Shown here in pieces: positions 26,046-34,580 of a stretch of 64,000 nt of DNA (the stretch's first letter is position 1; every line of letters starts with the position of its first letter). Below the pieces are notes generated by a model. The model was given only the letters and a program-made list of their open reading frames with translations, ran no database searches and was not told the DNA's origin. The DNA comes from Tychonema sp. LEGE 06208. Its GTDB lineage: Bacteria > Cyanobacteriota > Cyanobacteriia > Cyanobacteriales > Microcoleaceae. Where the stretch lies: contig NZ_JADEWT010000020.1 of NCBI RefSeq assembly GCF_015207505.1, positions 1-64,000 on the forward strand, written 5' to 3'. Position numbers and translations under genes: made by a program.

Positions 26046-26117
26046 TTTTCTCTTCATACTCGATCGCTCATCCTCTAGAATTGTATATAGGTAAATATGC
26101 ACACATAGGAAAAATTT

Positions 26118-26393
26118 ATGAACGGGAGCGTCTCCAGCACCCCTGTCACCCTTTCGGACAGAGAATTGCAAGTGGTAGAGTTAGTAGCGGCGGGATTGAC
26201 CAATGAGAAAATCGCTGAAAAGTTAGAAATTAGCAAGCGTACTGTTGACAACCACATTAGCAATATCTTGAACAAGACGCCCGCTGACAATCGAGTTTCG
26301 CTGGTGCGCTGGGCCTTGCAGTGGGGGAAGGTATGTATGGAGAATATTAACTGCTGCCCTCTACCGGGGCCGATCGATAAAGAAGTATCTTAA
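26118..26393 (+). CDS. Small LuxR-type DNA-binding regulator (PedR-like)
   Basis: A 91-residue protein consisting of little more than a LuxR/NarL helix-turn-helix: TLSDRELQVVELVAAGLTNE, then KIAEKLEISKRTVDNHISNI. There is no receiver or ligand-binding domain. Stand-alone LuxR-type regulators of about this size include PedR of Synechocystis, which responds to photosynthetic electron transport. The match in size and style is good, but I cannot prove orthology. Two Cys residues near the C terminus (ENINCCPLP) could be redox-active, an inference. It is preceded by the long structured leader and followed 31 bases later by a small conserved gene. Confidence 0.8.
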   Translation: MNGSVSSTPVTLSDRELQVVELVAAGLTNEKIAEKLEISKRTVDNHISNILNKTPADNRVSLVRWALQWGKVCMENINCCPLPGPIDKEVS

Positions 26394-26424
26394 ATAGGGA
26401 TTTTGGTTGGGGACAGGCAAAGTA

Positions 26425-26709
26425 ATGATGCAAACGGCACAAGAAAAACAACTCCGCTATCAAATTCAATCGCCGGGATTGCCGCTGACGGTATATCGCG
26501 AAGTAGCAGCCCATTTGCGTCAAGTTGAAGGCGTGGAAATCGGTTTAATTCCGCAGCAGTCGCAGCGGTTTGATTACAGCGACAGCCAAATTGGAGGTTT
26601 GTGGATACAGTATCCTGAAGGCTTCGATTTGGTCGATCGCCAGCGGGTCGATCGCATTTTGGCTTATTATGGCGATCGTTACGGAGCTTGGGAATTATTA
26701 AGTCATTAG
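26425..26709 (+). CDS. Conserved hypothetical protein, 94 aa
   Basis: A 94-residue soluble protein that I do not assign to a named family. It opens MMQTAQEKQLRYQIQSPGLP, has a middle segment YREVAAHLRQVEGVEIGLIP and ends with DRILAYYGDRYGAWELLSH. The style is that of small cyanobacterial proteins of unknown function. An ATG at 26425 (or 26428) is preferred over an in-frame TTG at 26407. The last codons AGT CAT TAG (Ser, His, stop) come from the heptamer array that begins there, so the natural C terminus has been altered by repeat DNA. It may be co-transcribed with the LuxR-type gene. Confidence 0.65.
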   Translation: MMQTAQEKQLRYQIQSPGLPLTVYREVAAHLRQVEGVEIGLIPQQSQRFDYSDSQIGGLWIQYPEGFDLVDRQRVDRILAYYGDRYGAWELLSH

Positions 26710-26926
26710 TCAGTAGTCAGTAGTCAGTAGTCAGTAGTCATTAGTCATTAGTCATTAGTCAGTAGTCATTAGTCATTAGTCATTAGTCATTAGTCATTAG
26801 TCAGTAGTCATTAGTCATTAGTCAGTAGTCATTAGTCATTAGTCAGTAGTCATTAGTCAGTAGTCATTAGTCAGTAGTCATTAGTCATTAGTCATTAGTC
26901 ATTAGTCAGTAGTCATTAGTCACTAG
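26701..26926. repeat. Heptamer array (AGTCATT/AGTCAGT)n
   Basis: About 32 seven-base units alternate between AGTCATT and AGTCAGT over 226 bases, beginning inside the last codons of the upstream gene. The sequence between this array and the next (26927-27188) is AT-rich, holds an AGAAACCCGATTTCTTAGAT palindrome near 27101 and shows no gene. Confidence 0.95.
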
Positions 26927-27188
26927 CTAAAAGTTAAGGACAGAGAACTAACGAATATAGAAGTTATTAACGGGAGCATCTCAGTTTAAGTATTGTATTA
27001 GTAGTGCTGTATAAAGCTCCAATAGCTTGTACAGATAGAGCGGGAACAATACTACAATATCATTCCAATCTAAATGGATCAATCCTAGACAATAGAATGT
27101 TAGAAACCCGATTTCTTAGATTTGGATGCGTCAGTTTTGTAAATTTCCTACGAGCAGTGACCAACGACCCATGACAATGAATAATGAT

Positions 27189-27336
27189 AACTGACAACTG
27201 CCAACTGACAACTGCCAACTGCCAACTGCCAACTGCCAACTAACAACTAACAACTAACAACTAACAACTAACAACTAACAACTAACAACTGACAACTAAC
27301 AACTAACAACTAACAACTAACAACTAACAACTAACT
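27189..27336. repeat. Heptamer array (AACTGCC / AACTAAC)n upstream of hisS
   Basis: About 21 units, first AACTGAC/AACTGCC and then AACTAAC, ending six bases before the hisS ATG. The hisS ribosome-binding region is therefore array sequence plus a run of A. Confidence 0.95.
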
Positions 27337-27342
27337 AAAAAA

Positions 27343-28617
27343 ATGAGTGCAATTAAAACTTTACCGGGAACGCGGGATATTTTGCCCGCAGAAATTCAAT
27401 ATTGGCAAAACATAGAAGCAGTCGCTAGAACAATATTGCAAAAAGCAGCTTATCGAGAAATTCGGACGCCAATTTTTGAACAAACATCTTTATTTGAACG
27501 CGGCATCGGCGAAGCTACCGATGTTGTGGGCAAGGAAATGTACACTTTTAAAGACAAGGGCGATCGATCGATTACTTTGCGTCCAGAAGGCACCGCCGGA
27601 GTCGTGCGAGCTTTTATTCAAAACAGTTTGTACGCGGCTGGTGACGTACAGCGTCTGTGGTATGCGGGGCCGATGTTTCGCTACGAAGGCACGCAAGAAG
27701 GAAGACAGCGGCAGTTCAATCAAATTGGCGTGGAAGTCTTGGGGAGTGCGAATCCTCGTGCGGATGTCGAGGTAATTGCGATCGCCTGTGATATCCTGAA
27801 AACTATCGGTTTAAAAAATTTGCGACTCGATATTAACTCTGTCGGAAACAAGGAAGACCGACAAAATTATCGGCAAGCTTTGATCGATTATTTTACACCG
27901 CACAAAGACGAATTAGACGCCGATTCTCAAGACCGCTTGACTCGCAATCCGCTGCGGATTTTGGACAGCAAAAATCAGCGCACTCAAGAAATTGTAGCTG
28001 GTGCGCCGAGTATTTTGGACTATTTGGGAGAGGAATCGCGATCTCACTTCGAGCAAGTGCAGCTTATGCTCACAAATTTAGGAATTAGCTATCAGTTAAA
28101 TCCCCGATTAGTGCGCGGTTTAGATTACTATACCAACACCGCATTTGAAATTATCTCCGACGATTTGGGAGCGCAATCAACAGTTTGCGGAGGCGGCCGC
28201 TACGACGGTTTAGTAAAGGAATTGGGCGGCCCAGATACGGCGGCAGTCGGTTGGGCAATGGGTATCGAAAGGTTGATTATCCTGCTGCAAAAGTTGCCAC
28301 CTTTGCCCGCGCCCAAGTTAGATTTCTATTTGGTATCCAGGGGTGAAAAAGCAGAACAGCAATCGGTATGGTTAGCTCAAAAATTGCGAAGTTCCGGGTT
28401 TAGTGTAGAGATAGATTTGAGTGCTAGTCCTTTCAAGAAACAGTTTAAAAGAGCCGACAGAAGCGGTGCAGTTGCGTGTTTAGTTTTGGGTGATGCGGAA
28501 GCTGAAAATGAGACTGTACAATTGAAGTGGTTGGCGAGTGGTGAACAAAGTGCGATCGCCCAATCGGAACTGCTAGCAATGACCACCGAACTACAGCAGA
28601 AAATTAACAACCCTTAG
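27343..28617 (+). CDS. hisS: Histidine-tRNA ligase
   Basis: A 424-residue class II aminoacyl-tRNA synthetase that charges tRNA-His. The start IKTLPGTRDILPAEIQYWQN is typical. Motif 2 is ITLRPEGTAGVVRAFIQNSL. The histidine-specific signatures are LVRGLDYYTNTAFEII and the motif 3 region AVGWAMGIERLIILL. The C-terminal anticodon-binding domain begins near residue 328 (LDFYLVSRGEKAEQQ). The start codon follows a heptamer array with no Shine-Dalgarno sequence, which is odd for an essential gene. Confidence 0.96.
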   Translation: MSAIKTLPGTRDILPAEIQYWQNIEAVARTILQKAAYREIRTPIFEQTSLFERGIGEATDVVGKEMYTFKDKGDRSITLRPEGTAGVVRAFIQNSLYAAGDVQRLWYAGPMFRYEGTQEGRQRQFNQIGVEVLGSANPRADVEVIAIACDILKTIGLKNLRLDINSVGNKEDRQNYRQALIDYFTPHKDELDADSQDRLTRNPLRILDSKNQRTQEIVAGAPSILDYLGEESRSHFEQVQLMLTNLGISYQLNPRLVRGLDYYTNTAFEIISDDLGAQSTVCGGGRYDGLVKELGGPDTAAVGWAMGIERLIILLQKLPPLPAPKLDFYLVSRGEKAEQQSVWLAQKLRSSGFSVEIDLSASPFKKQFKRADRSGAVACLVLGDAEAENETVQLKWLASGEQSAIAQSELLAMTTELQQKINNP

Positions 28618-28626
28618 AACGATCGC

Positions 28627-28737
28627 TTGTAGCCGAGTCTAGATCCCCCTAAATCCCCCTTAATAAGGGAGACTTTGACCGCACTCTTGTCCCCCCCCTT
28701 ATTAAGGGTGGCAGGGGGGATCGAGACTCGGCTACAA
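28627..28737. repeat. 111-bp perfect-ended palindromic element (MITE-like)
   Basis: TTGTAGCCGAGTCTAGATCC (from 28627) is the inverse of the right end GGATCGAGACTCGGCTACAA (to 28737) with one mismatch. The inner part continues the palindrome with CCCTTAATAAGGG-type sequence facing CTTATTAAGGGTGG. It sits ten bases after the hisS stop codon, would fold into one long hairpin in RNA, and may serve as the hisS terminator. Confidence 0.75.
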
Positions 28738-28816
28738 ACAAAAGAGACAGTCAATTAACATCCCAAAAACCAAGAGATATAATTTAATTATTAAAACCAC
28801 TAACCTCTGATAAACT

Positions 28817-29587
28817 ATGTCTGTAGCAACTAAAAATCCTGAAACAAAACTCACAATCACCTGGCCGCTACTCCCAGAAGATTTCCAACTACCAGATGAC
28901 CCCGTGGAAGACGAAAGCCAACCATTATTAGCCTCGGCTTTGCGCCAACCGCTAACAGCATTTCCTGAATTAATGCGGGATGCCTTAATAGTTTCTAACT
29001 TTGCCTTGTGTGCCGGCATAAGTTTCCCAGGTTCAAGCAGCGACGAACAGCGTATTATTTGCAAAGCACCCGATTGGATGTACGTAAAACCAGTAAATCC
29101 CAAAAATGTCTCGCAAGTCCGCCGCAGTTACACGCCACACACAGAAGGAACCATCCCCCAAATCGTGATGGAGTTTCTTTCAGAAACCTACGGGGAAGAA
29201 TACTCTGTTGAGTTTACCTCGCGGGTGGGAAAGTGGTATTTTTACGAGCAAGTAATTAAAGTCCCCAGATACGTCATATTCCGAGCAAAAACAGCTCATT
29301 TAGAAGTTTACGCTTTAGAATCAGATCACTACAACTTGCAAAAACCCGATGATAACGGACGTTATTGGATACCGGGATTAAACTTGTTTTTAGGAGTTTG
29401 GGAAGGAACCCACGAAGGGAGAACAGGCTGTTGGTTGAGATGGTGGGATGCAGAAGGCGAGTTGTTGCTGTGGTCGGAAGAAAGAGTAGAACAAGAACGT
29501 CAGCGGGGCGATCGCCAAAAACTCCGCGCTGAAAGATTGGCCGAAAAACTGCGTCAAGCCGGGATCGAGTTAGATGATGAAGAGTGA
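28817..29587 (+). CDS. Uma2 family protein (DUF820, PD-(D/E)xK nuclease-like)
   Basis: A 256-residue Uma2-family protein, a group greatly expanded in cyanobacteria with a restriction-endonuclease-like fold. The core includes PDWMYVKPVNPKNV, VMEFLSETYGEEY, GKWYFYEQVIKVPRYVIFRA and YALESDHYNLQK, and it ends in an Arg/Glu-rich coiled tail (ERQRGDRQKLRAERLAEKLR), as usual for the family. In the canonical fold the catalytic residues are Asp, Glu and Lys; here P-D-W and M-E-F are visible, but the canonical Lys is replaced or displaced, so activity is uncertain. The role of the family is not established. Confidence 0.85.
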   Translation: MSVATKNPETKLTITWPLLPEDFQLPDDPVEDESQPLLASALRQPLTAFPELMRDALIVSNFALCAGISFPGSSSDEQRIICKAPDWMYVKPVNPKNVSQVRRSYTPHTEGTIPQIVMEFLSETYGEEYSVEFTSRVGKWYFYEQVIKVPRYVIFRAKTAHLEVYALESDHYNLQKPDDNGRYWIPGLNLFLGVWEGTHEGRTGCWLRWWDAEGELLLWSEERVEQERQRGDRQKLRAERLAEKLRQAGIELDDEE

Positions 29588-29677
29588 AATATCAATTGAT
29601 GAGTCGAATTCGATGTGGTACGATCGCACTCTTGTAGTGCGGGCATCCCGTCCGCCCTTGGCTAACTTTACACTCCT

Positions 29678-30820
29678 ATGTTAATCGAACGTCTCCAGCC
29701 GATCGCCTGGACAACAAAACCGCAACTCATATCCTTATTTTCTGGTTGCGGCGGCATGGATTTGCCATTCCACCAAGCCGGATTTGAGGTAGTTTGGGCG
29801 ATCGACTCCAACAAATACGCCTGCCAAACATTCAGCAGAAATATCGCCGATGTCATAGTTAATGACAGCATAGAAAATATAGACATTGCACAAGTTCCCG
29901 AAGCTGAAATATGTATAGGAGGGTTCCCCTGTCAAGATTTCTCCCTAATTTGGAAGCGCCCCGGCCTTGAAGGAACCAGAGGCAATTTATACACATATTT
30001 TCTAGATTTTGTCAATAAAAAGAAGCCCAAAGCTTTTGTAGCAGAAAATGTCAAAGGTTTATTAAGTGCCAATAACTATCAAGCAATCAAACAAATAATT
30101 TCCGACTTTGAAAGTATAGCACCAGGTTACTTAGTTAAACCTAAACTTTACAACTTTGCCGATTACGGAGTGCCGCAATTTCGGCAAAGAGTATTATTAG
30201 TTGGCATTCGGATGGATACAGGATTTAACTTTGTGCATCCTCAGCCAAAATACGGTATAAATCGCAAAAATCCTTATCGAACTGCGGGCGAAGCGCTCAA
30301 GAATGTAGAAACAGTTCTCGACAATAACAAACATCATAAAATTCATACCCGAACCGTTGAAATTTTAAATCGAATTAAACCGGGAGGCAATTTTTCTGAT
30401 ATTCCCAAGGACAGTCCCTACTATGTCAAAGGCATGATCAGTCACGTTTATCGGCGAATTCATCCCGATAAACCATCATCGACAATTATTGCTGGTGGCG
30501 GTGGTGGAACTTGGGGTTATCATTATTTAGAACCCCGTTCTTTGACAAATCGCGAAAGAGCAAGATTGCAAACATTTCCCGATAATTTTGTTTTTGAAGG
30601 TTCTACTACTGAAGTGCGGCGACAGATTGGGAATGCAGTACCGCCGCAGGGAATTGCTGCTGTAGTCGAGTCTTTAATTCCACTATTTAAGGGGGATTAT
30701 CCGCAAGTTGATTTATATGAAATGAGTCAAAAGTTGCAGGGGATGTCTATTCAAGAACGCTTAAAATGGGCTGAATTAGAACTTACTGAAAACATTTTAC
30801 AATTAACCAGTAGTTTATAG
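29678..30820 (+). CDS. DNA (cytosine-5) methyltransferase
   Basis: A 380-residue C5-methyltransferase that transfers a methyl group from SAM to cytosine in a specific DNA site. Conserved motifs run in order: motif I LISLFSGCGGMDLPFHQAGF, motif IV GGFPCQDFSLIWKRPG with the catalytic PCQ, motif VI AENVKG, motif VIII FRQRVLLVG, and motif X RRQIGNAVPPQG. The target-recognition region lies between VIII and IX (about residues 190-290), so specificity cannot be read. No intact restriction enzyme gene is adjacent; the gene just downstream is broken. The start ATG at 29678 has only weak upstream signals. Confidence 0.93.
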   Translation: MLIERLQPIAWTTKPQLISLFSGCGGMDLPFHQAGFEVVWAIDSNKYACQTFSRNIADVIVNDSIENIDIAQVPEAEICIGGFPCQDFSLIWKRPGLEGTRGNLYTYFLDFVNKKKPKAFVAENVKGLLSANNYQAIKQIISDFESIAPGYLVKPKLYNFADYGVPQFRQRVLLVGIRMDTGFNFVHPQPKYGINRKNPYRTAGEALKNVETVLDNNKHHKIHTRTVEILNRIKPGGNFSDIPKDSPYYVKGMISHVYRRIHPDKPSSTIIAGGGGGTWGYHYLEPRSLTNRERARLQTFPDNFVFEGSTTEVRRQIGNAVPPQGIAAVVESLIPLFKGDYPQVDLYEMSQKLQGMSIQERLKWAELELTENILQLTSSL

Positions 30821-30931
30821 TATAGTAAGTATAATATTTTATTCATTAACAGTCCTGGACGCATAAATACCAAAGAAACCGGGTTTTTCACCAGTGTCAA
30901 AGCCTCAAAAGCAGTAGTTTCGTAAAAAACT

Positions 30932-31020
30932 CGGTTTCTGGGCCCATGCAAGTCCTACACAATATATCAGGAGCCCCGGTTTCTGGGTCCATGCAAGTCC
31001 TACACAATATATCAGGAGCC
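30932..31020. repeat. 45-bp tandem duplication
   Basis: The unit CGGTTTCTGGGCCCATGCAA and its continuation to CAGGAGCC (30932-30976) is repeated immediately (30977-31020) with one or two changes. It lies between the methyltransferase gene and the broken gene, and its start is an AAACCGGGTTTCT-type sequence. Confidence 0.85.
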
Positions 31021-31027
31021 AAAGTAA

Positions 31028-31705
31028 ATAATACAGTTTGTCAAAGGCTACTACAGCGATTTTAAATTACCCAGTAACTCAGATATTCCTGAGCAATTAC
31101 AGGAAACTCTTCACAGCGTTTGGGAAAGAAAGTATCGTGATTTATACGAAAGAGGCGGAAACAGCGATGTAGAATAAGCTTTTGTAGAAGTAATGACAGC
31201 ATTTGGAATGCCTAATGATGCAATATCCCATCAGCGATATGTCTACATGGCCTATGGAATAGCATTGGCAGCTAAACCGACTATTAAACATTACTTTCCT
31301 GAAGAAAACAAGACTGATATCATTCAAGGAATTGTATCTTGTTGGCTAAAAGATGGCGGTGAAATTCCAGAAACTTGGGCTGATACCTTGTTTCCTCATA
31401 TCAACAAAATTGGAAAATATCAAGCTACTGACGAAGCTTATAATATTTTCTACGGCTTGCTGCAAACACTCAACACGAAAATAGCTTATAATGCCATCTT
31501 GGATATTTTGTATGATGCCATTACGGGAGATGCTATTTCTGGTTTTGCTGCGGCCGGGCGAGATATGTTTAATTGGTGGTTGATAGAAGTAATTCCTGCA
31601 GCATACTGTTTAAAGCTGCCATCTGCTTTGTATTCGGGGAAATGGGAATTTCCGCCGTTGAGTAAGTGCGCGGAATTGAGTGGCGTAAATCAACCAAATA
31701 ACTAA
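31028..31705 (+). pseudogene. Broken gene of unknown function after the DNA methyltransferase
   Basis: One reading frame is open from 31028 to 31705 except for a TAA at 31175-31177. The upstream part encodes FVKGYYSDFKLPSNSDIPEQ, then LQETLHSVWERKYRDLYERG. After the stop codon the frame continues AFVEVMTAFGMPNDAISHQR and runs 170 residues from an ATG at 31193. No start codon exists for the upstream part, so the 5' end is also missing. I do not recognise the protein. Position suggests it could be the inactivated restriction partner of the methyltransferase, but nothing in the residues proves a nuclease. A shorter product from the internal ATG cannot be excluded. It overlaps the convergent methyltransferase gene at 31702-31705. 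Confidence 0.6.
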
Positions 31706-32916
31706 TCAGGCACCATCAAACCCTTCAATATTCTCCCCTTTTCCTCCTCCCTCAACCCCTTAGACTGCACCAAAACCCCAAAACCGCCCAAACCCATCGG
31801 ATCGATCGCTCTATGCAAAGCCTCCCTGCGCCGCAAAAACGTTGCCACATCCAACACTTCCGCATCATTTGTGGACAAAGAAGCAAGGCGATCGCCCAAA
31901 CCCAACGCCATCAAAAACAAAGCCTGCTGAGTCAAACCCATTACCTTCAAACCGTACAATTCACCCTGCTTTTCCAACGCCGTAAAATCGACGTGAGCCG
32001 TTAAATCCTGCCGCCCCACATTAATATAAGGATTGTTGTGATATCGGTGGCGGTAATAACACTGTAGCGTCCCCTCGCTGCGCCTCGGATTGTAATAGCG
32101 GTGCGCCGGATGTCCGTAATCAATTGTTAACAGATATCCCCGCTGCAATTTTTCGGCAACTGTTTTTATCCAGTCTAAAGCTGCTAAATTAACCTCACTG
32201 CGATATCCGTCCGCATAAACAGTCGCGGACAAATCTATTTCCAATAAATCAAAATATTCGGCAATCTTAGGGTTAGAAATTTCGTCGCATACTTCAATAA
32301 ACTTGCTTCCAGATTCTTTGTTTGGTTCTTCGTCGGCGGCAACATAAATTTCCCTAATTTGCCCTTCTTTTACGACAAATTGATGCACTGGAAAAGCATC
32401 GACTAATTCGTTAGAATAAAAGCAGCCGACGATAGAGTTATTAGCTATTTCATCCCAATTGCACCATTTGATATTTTTAAATTTGGCTAAATTTTGCTGC
32501 TGTTCCGCTTGGAGGATAGGGGAAATTTCAACAATAATGTATTCTAAAACTTTAAATAAATCGGGATATTGCCGTTGCAGGTATTGCAGCAAATCTACGG
32601 CAAATGTTCCCAGCCCTGCGCCCATTTCTACGATAGTAAAAGGATGAGGTTTGCCGAGAATTTGCCACATTTCCACAAATTGCTCGCCCAAAACTTCGGC
32701 AAAATCAGCACTCCAGTGAGGCGAGGTGATAAAATCGCCTTGTTTGCCGATCGGCGGGCGATCGCTATTGTAGTAACCCTGCTGCGGATGATATAATGCC
32801 AAATTCATATATTCAGCAAAAGTAATACGCTGCTGGGGACTGGCGGCAATTCTTTCGCAGATTAAAGCGCAGAGTTCCGGGTTACTATCGTTAATATCTG
32901 ATTGCTGGGATGTCAT
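31702..32916 (-). CDS. MidA/NDUFAF7-type SAM-dependent methyltransferase (COG1565)
   Basis: A 404-residue class I methyltransferase of the DUF185/COG1565 family. The SAM-binding motif I is FTIVEMGAGLGTFAVDLLQY. Family-specific regions include RITFAEYMNLALYHPQQGYY, GDFITSPHWSADFAEVLGEQ and CFYSNELVDAFPVHQF, with a C-terminal half LLTIDYGHPAHRYYNPRRSE. Eukaryotic NDUFAF7/MidA methylates an arginine of complex I subunit NDUFS2 during assembly. The cyanobacterial counterpart of that subunit, NdhH, is encoded on the same strand less than 500 bases upstream, which suggests the same substrate here (inference). Confidence 0.88.
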   Translation of the reverse strand: MTSQQSDINDSNPELCALICERIAASPQQRITFAEYMNLALYHPQQGYYNSDRPPIGKQGDFITSPHWSADFAEVLGEQFVEMWQILGKPHPFTIVEMGAGLGTFAVDLLQYLQRQYPDLFKVLEYIIVEISPILQAEQQQNLAKFKNIKWCNWDEIANNSIVGCFYSNELVDAFPVHQFVVKEGQIREIYVAADEEPNKESGSKFIEVCDEISNPKIAEYFDLLEIDLSATVYADGYRSEVNLAALDWIKTVAEKLQRGYLLTIDYGHPAHRYYNPRRSEGTLQCYYRHRYHNNPYINVGRQDLTAHVDFTALEKQGELYGLKVMGLTQQALFLMALGLGDRLASLSTNDAEVLDVATFLRRREALHRAIDPMGLGGFGVLVQSKGLREEEKGRILKGLMVPD

Positions 32917-32942
32917 AATTAAATTAAAGTTAATGTTATTTT

Positions 32943-33000
32943 ATTTATGAAATAAAGATTTTTTTTAACCGCAGAGGGCGCAGAGGACACAGAGGAAGAG
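32943..33000. repeat. ACCGCAGAGGGCGCAGAGG interspersed repeat
   Basis: AACCGCAGAGGGCGCAGAGG continuing ACACAGAGGAAG belongs to a purine-rich GCAGAG/ACAGAG repeat, also present at 53.17 and 53.40 kb in opposite orientations. Confidence 0.6.
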
Positions 33001-33076
33001 AAAAGACTGAGGTTTTGATTGATGTTCGGAAATTTGGGGTTGCTATACATGACTTACGCAGAACTTTTGTATATTA

Positions 33077-33292
33077 TTAAATCATTACCCTTTGAATACC
33101 TACAAATTCAGGTAATTTTTCATTACCCTCTTCTTCTAAACAAAGTGCAATAACTTCTTTAATATTGGCAATCAACTCATCAATAGTCTCTCCTTGGCTA
33201 TAACAGGCTTTTAGCTGTGGGACTTCCCCGACATAATAGCCATCTTCATCTCGTTCAATAATGACGTAGAACTCTTGCTTGCTGACATTCAT
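33077..33292 (-). CDS. HicB-like antitoxin, apparently orphan
   Basis: A 71-residue HicB-type protein with the partially degraded RNase H-like fold: FYVIIERDEDGYYVGEVPQL, then ACYSQGETIDELIANIKEVI. HicB proteins neutralise the HicA mRNA interferase. No HicA-like reading frame with its RBD-like GSH motif is visible on either side, and the C-terminal DNA-binding domain of larger HicB proteins is absent. The start ATG at 33292 is preferred; a longer frame to 33355 adds an unlikely N terminus. It sits between the MidA-like gene and ndhH on the same strand. Confidence 0.8.
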   Translation of the reverse strand: MNVSKQEFYVIIERDEDGYYVGEVPQLKACYSQGETIDELIANIKEVIALCLEEEGNEKLPEFVGIQRVMI

Positions 33293-33395
33293 TCTGCAAC
33301 CTCTTTGTTCTTTAAATTTTACTATATCATTATTAACAGTCAGGGCTTTAGTCATACTCGTTTAATAACTAAAGCCCTTACTGCTAACAGCGGGT

Positions 33396-34580
33396 CTACC
33401 TGTCAACCGAGCCCATAATAATGTCGATACTCCCCAAAATTGCCACCAAATCCGCAATCTTCACGCCGCGCACAATGTGAGGCAAAATCTGCAAGTTATT
33501 GAAATCCGCAGCCCGAATCTTCCAGCGCCAAGGAAATGTACTATCATCCCCGATAATATAAATCCCCAACTCACCCTTACCGCTTTCAACGCGGACATAA
33601 TGTTCGCCCTTGGGAATCTTAAAAGTCGGGGCAACTTTTTTGCCAATAAATTGATAGTCAAAACCATTCCATTCCGATTTTGGCCCGCTTTCTAAGCGCT
33701 TGGCTTCCAAGTTTTCGTAAGGGCCGCCGGGGAGTCCTTTCAAGGCTTGATAGATAATCTTAACCGACTCGCGCATCTCCCGAATCCGTACTAAATACCG
33801 GGCTAAACAATCGCCAGCAGCTTCGGTACAGACTTCCCAGTCGAAGTCGTCGTAGCATTCGTAATGGTCAACTTTCCGCAAATCCCAATTCACGCCGGAA
33901 CCGCGCAACATCGGGCCGGATAGTCCCCAATTAATCGCTTCGGCGCGAGAGATAGTACCCAGTCCTTCAATCCGGCGGCGGAAGATTGGATTGTTGGTAA
34001 TTAAACGTTCGTATTCGTCAATTTTTGGCAGGAAGTAATCGCAGAAATCTTCGCATTTGTCTACCCAACCGTAGGGTAAATCTGCTGCGACTCCGCCGAT
34101 ACGAAAATAGTTGTTGTTTACCATGCGGTAGCCGGTGGCTGCTTCCCACAAGTCGAGAATTGGTTCGCGATCGCGCATAGTATAGAAAAACGGAGTTTGC
34201 GCCCCCACGTCCGCCAAAAACGGCCCTACCCACATCAAGTGGTTCGCAATCCGGTTCAACTCCAGCATGATTACCCGAATGTAACTCGCCCGTTTGGGGA
34301 CAGCAATATTGGCTAACTTTTCCGGTGCATTGACTGTCACCGCTTCGTTAAACATCCCCGCAGCGTAGTCCCAGCGGCTCACGTAGGGGACGTACATCAC
34401 GTTAGTGCGGTTTTCGGCAATTTTTTCCATGCCGCGGTGTAGATAGCCTAAAACAGGCTCGCAGTCCACTACATCTTCGCCGTCCAGGGTGACAATTAAC
34501 CGCAGTACCCCGTGCATGGATGGGTGGTGCGGGCCCATGTTTAGCACCATTGGTTCGGTTCTTGTCTCAATTCTTGACAT
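33396..34580 (-). CDS. ndhH: NAD(P)H-quinone oxidoreductase subunit H (NDH-1)
   Basis: A 394-residue subunit of the thylakoid NDH-1 complex involved in respiration, cyclic electron flow and CO2 uptake. It is the counterpart of NuoD and mitochondrial NDUFS2 and lines the quinone site. Visible signatures: [20 protein letters not shown] near the start, the quinone-site His and Tyr region [32 protein letters not shown], and the C-terminal [19 protein letters not shown]. Arg49 in LHRGMEK aligns with the methylated Arg of human NDUFS2. The start is followed upstream by heptamer arrays shared with the divergent rsmH gene. Confidence 0.96.
   Translation of the reverse strand: MSRIETRTEPMVLNMGPHHPSMHGVLRLIVTLDGEDVVDCEPVLGYLHRGMEKIAENRTNVMYVPYVSRWDYAAGMFNEAVTVNAPEKLANIAVPKRASYIRVIMLELNRIANHLMWVGPFLADVGAQTPFFYTMRDREPILDLWEAATGYRMVNNNYFRIGGVAADLPYGWVDKCEDFCDYFLPKIDEYERLITNNPIFRRRIEGLGTISRAEAINWGLSGPMLRGSGVNWDLRKVDHYECYDDFDWEVCTEAAGDCLARYLVRIREMRESVKIIYQALKGLPGGPYENLEAKRLESGPKSEWNGFDYQFIGKKVAPTFKIPKGEHYVRVESGKGELGIYIIGDDSTFPWRWKIRAADFNNLQILPHIVRGVKIADLVAILGSIDIIMGSVDR

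Larger units (their letters stand above)
25680..26117. other. Long leader/intergenic region upstream of the LuxR-type gene
   Basis: No supported coding sequence. The first 100 bases are AT-rich and probably carry the fructokinase promoter (minus strand). The remainder is unusually GC-rich for an intergenic region in this window and contains several hairpins (see the ncRNA candidate). The last 60 bases before the LuxR-type gene are AT-rich again. Confidence 0.6.

Noticed and set aside
25757-26206. 149-codon frame upstream of the LuxR-type gene
   Set aside because: No family resemblance, no ribosome site, and it overlaps the well-supported LuxR-type gene; the GC-rich hairpins explain the sequence better.
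26701-26926. Heptamer arrays as CRISPR or as an origin with DnaA-box-like units
   Set aside because: Units are contiguous without spacers, do not match DnaA boxes, and similar arrays of different units occur at many gene borders.
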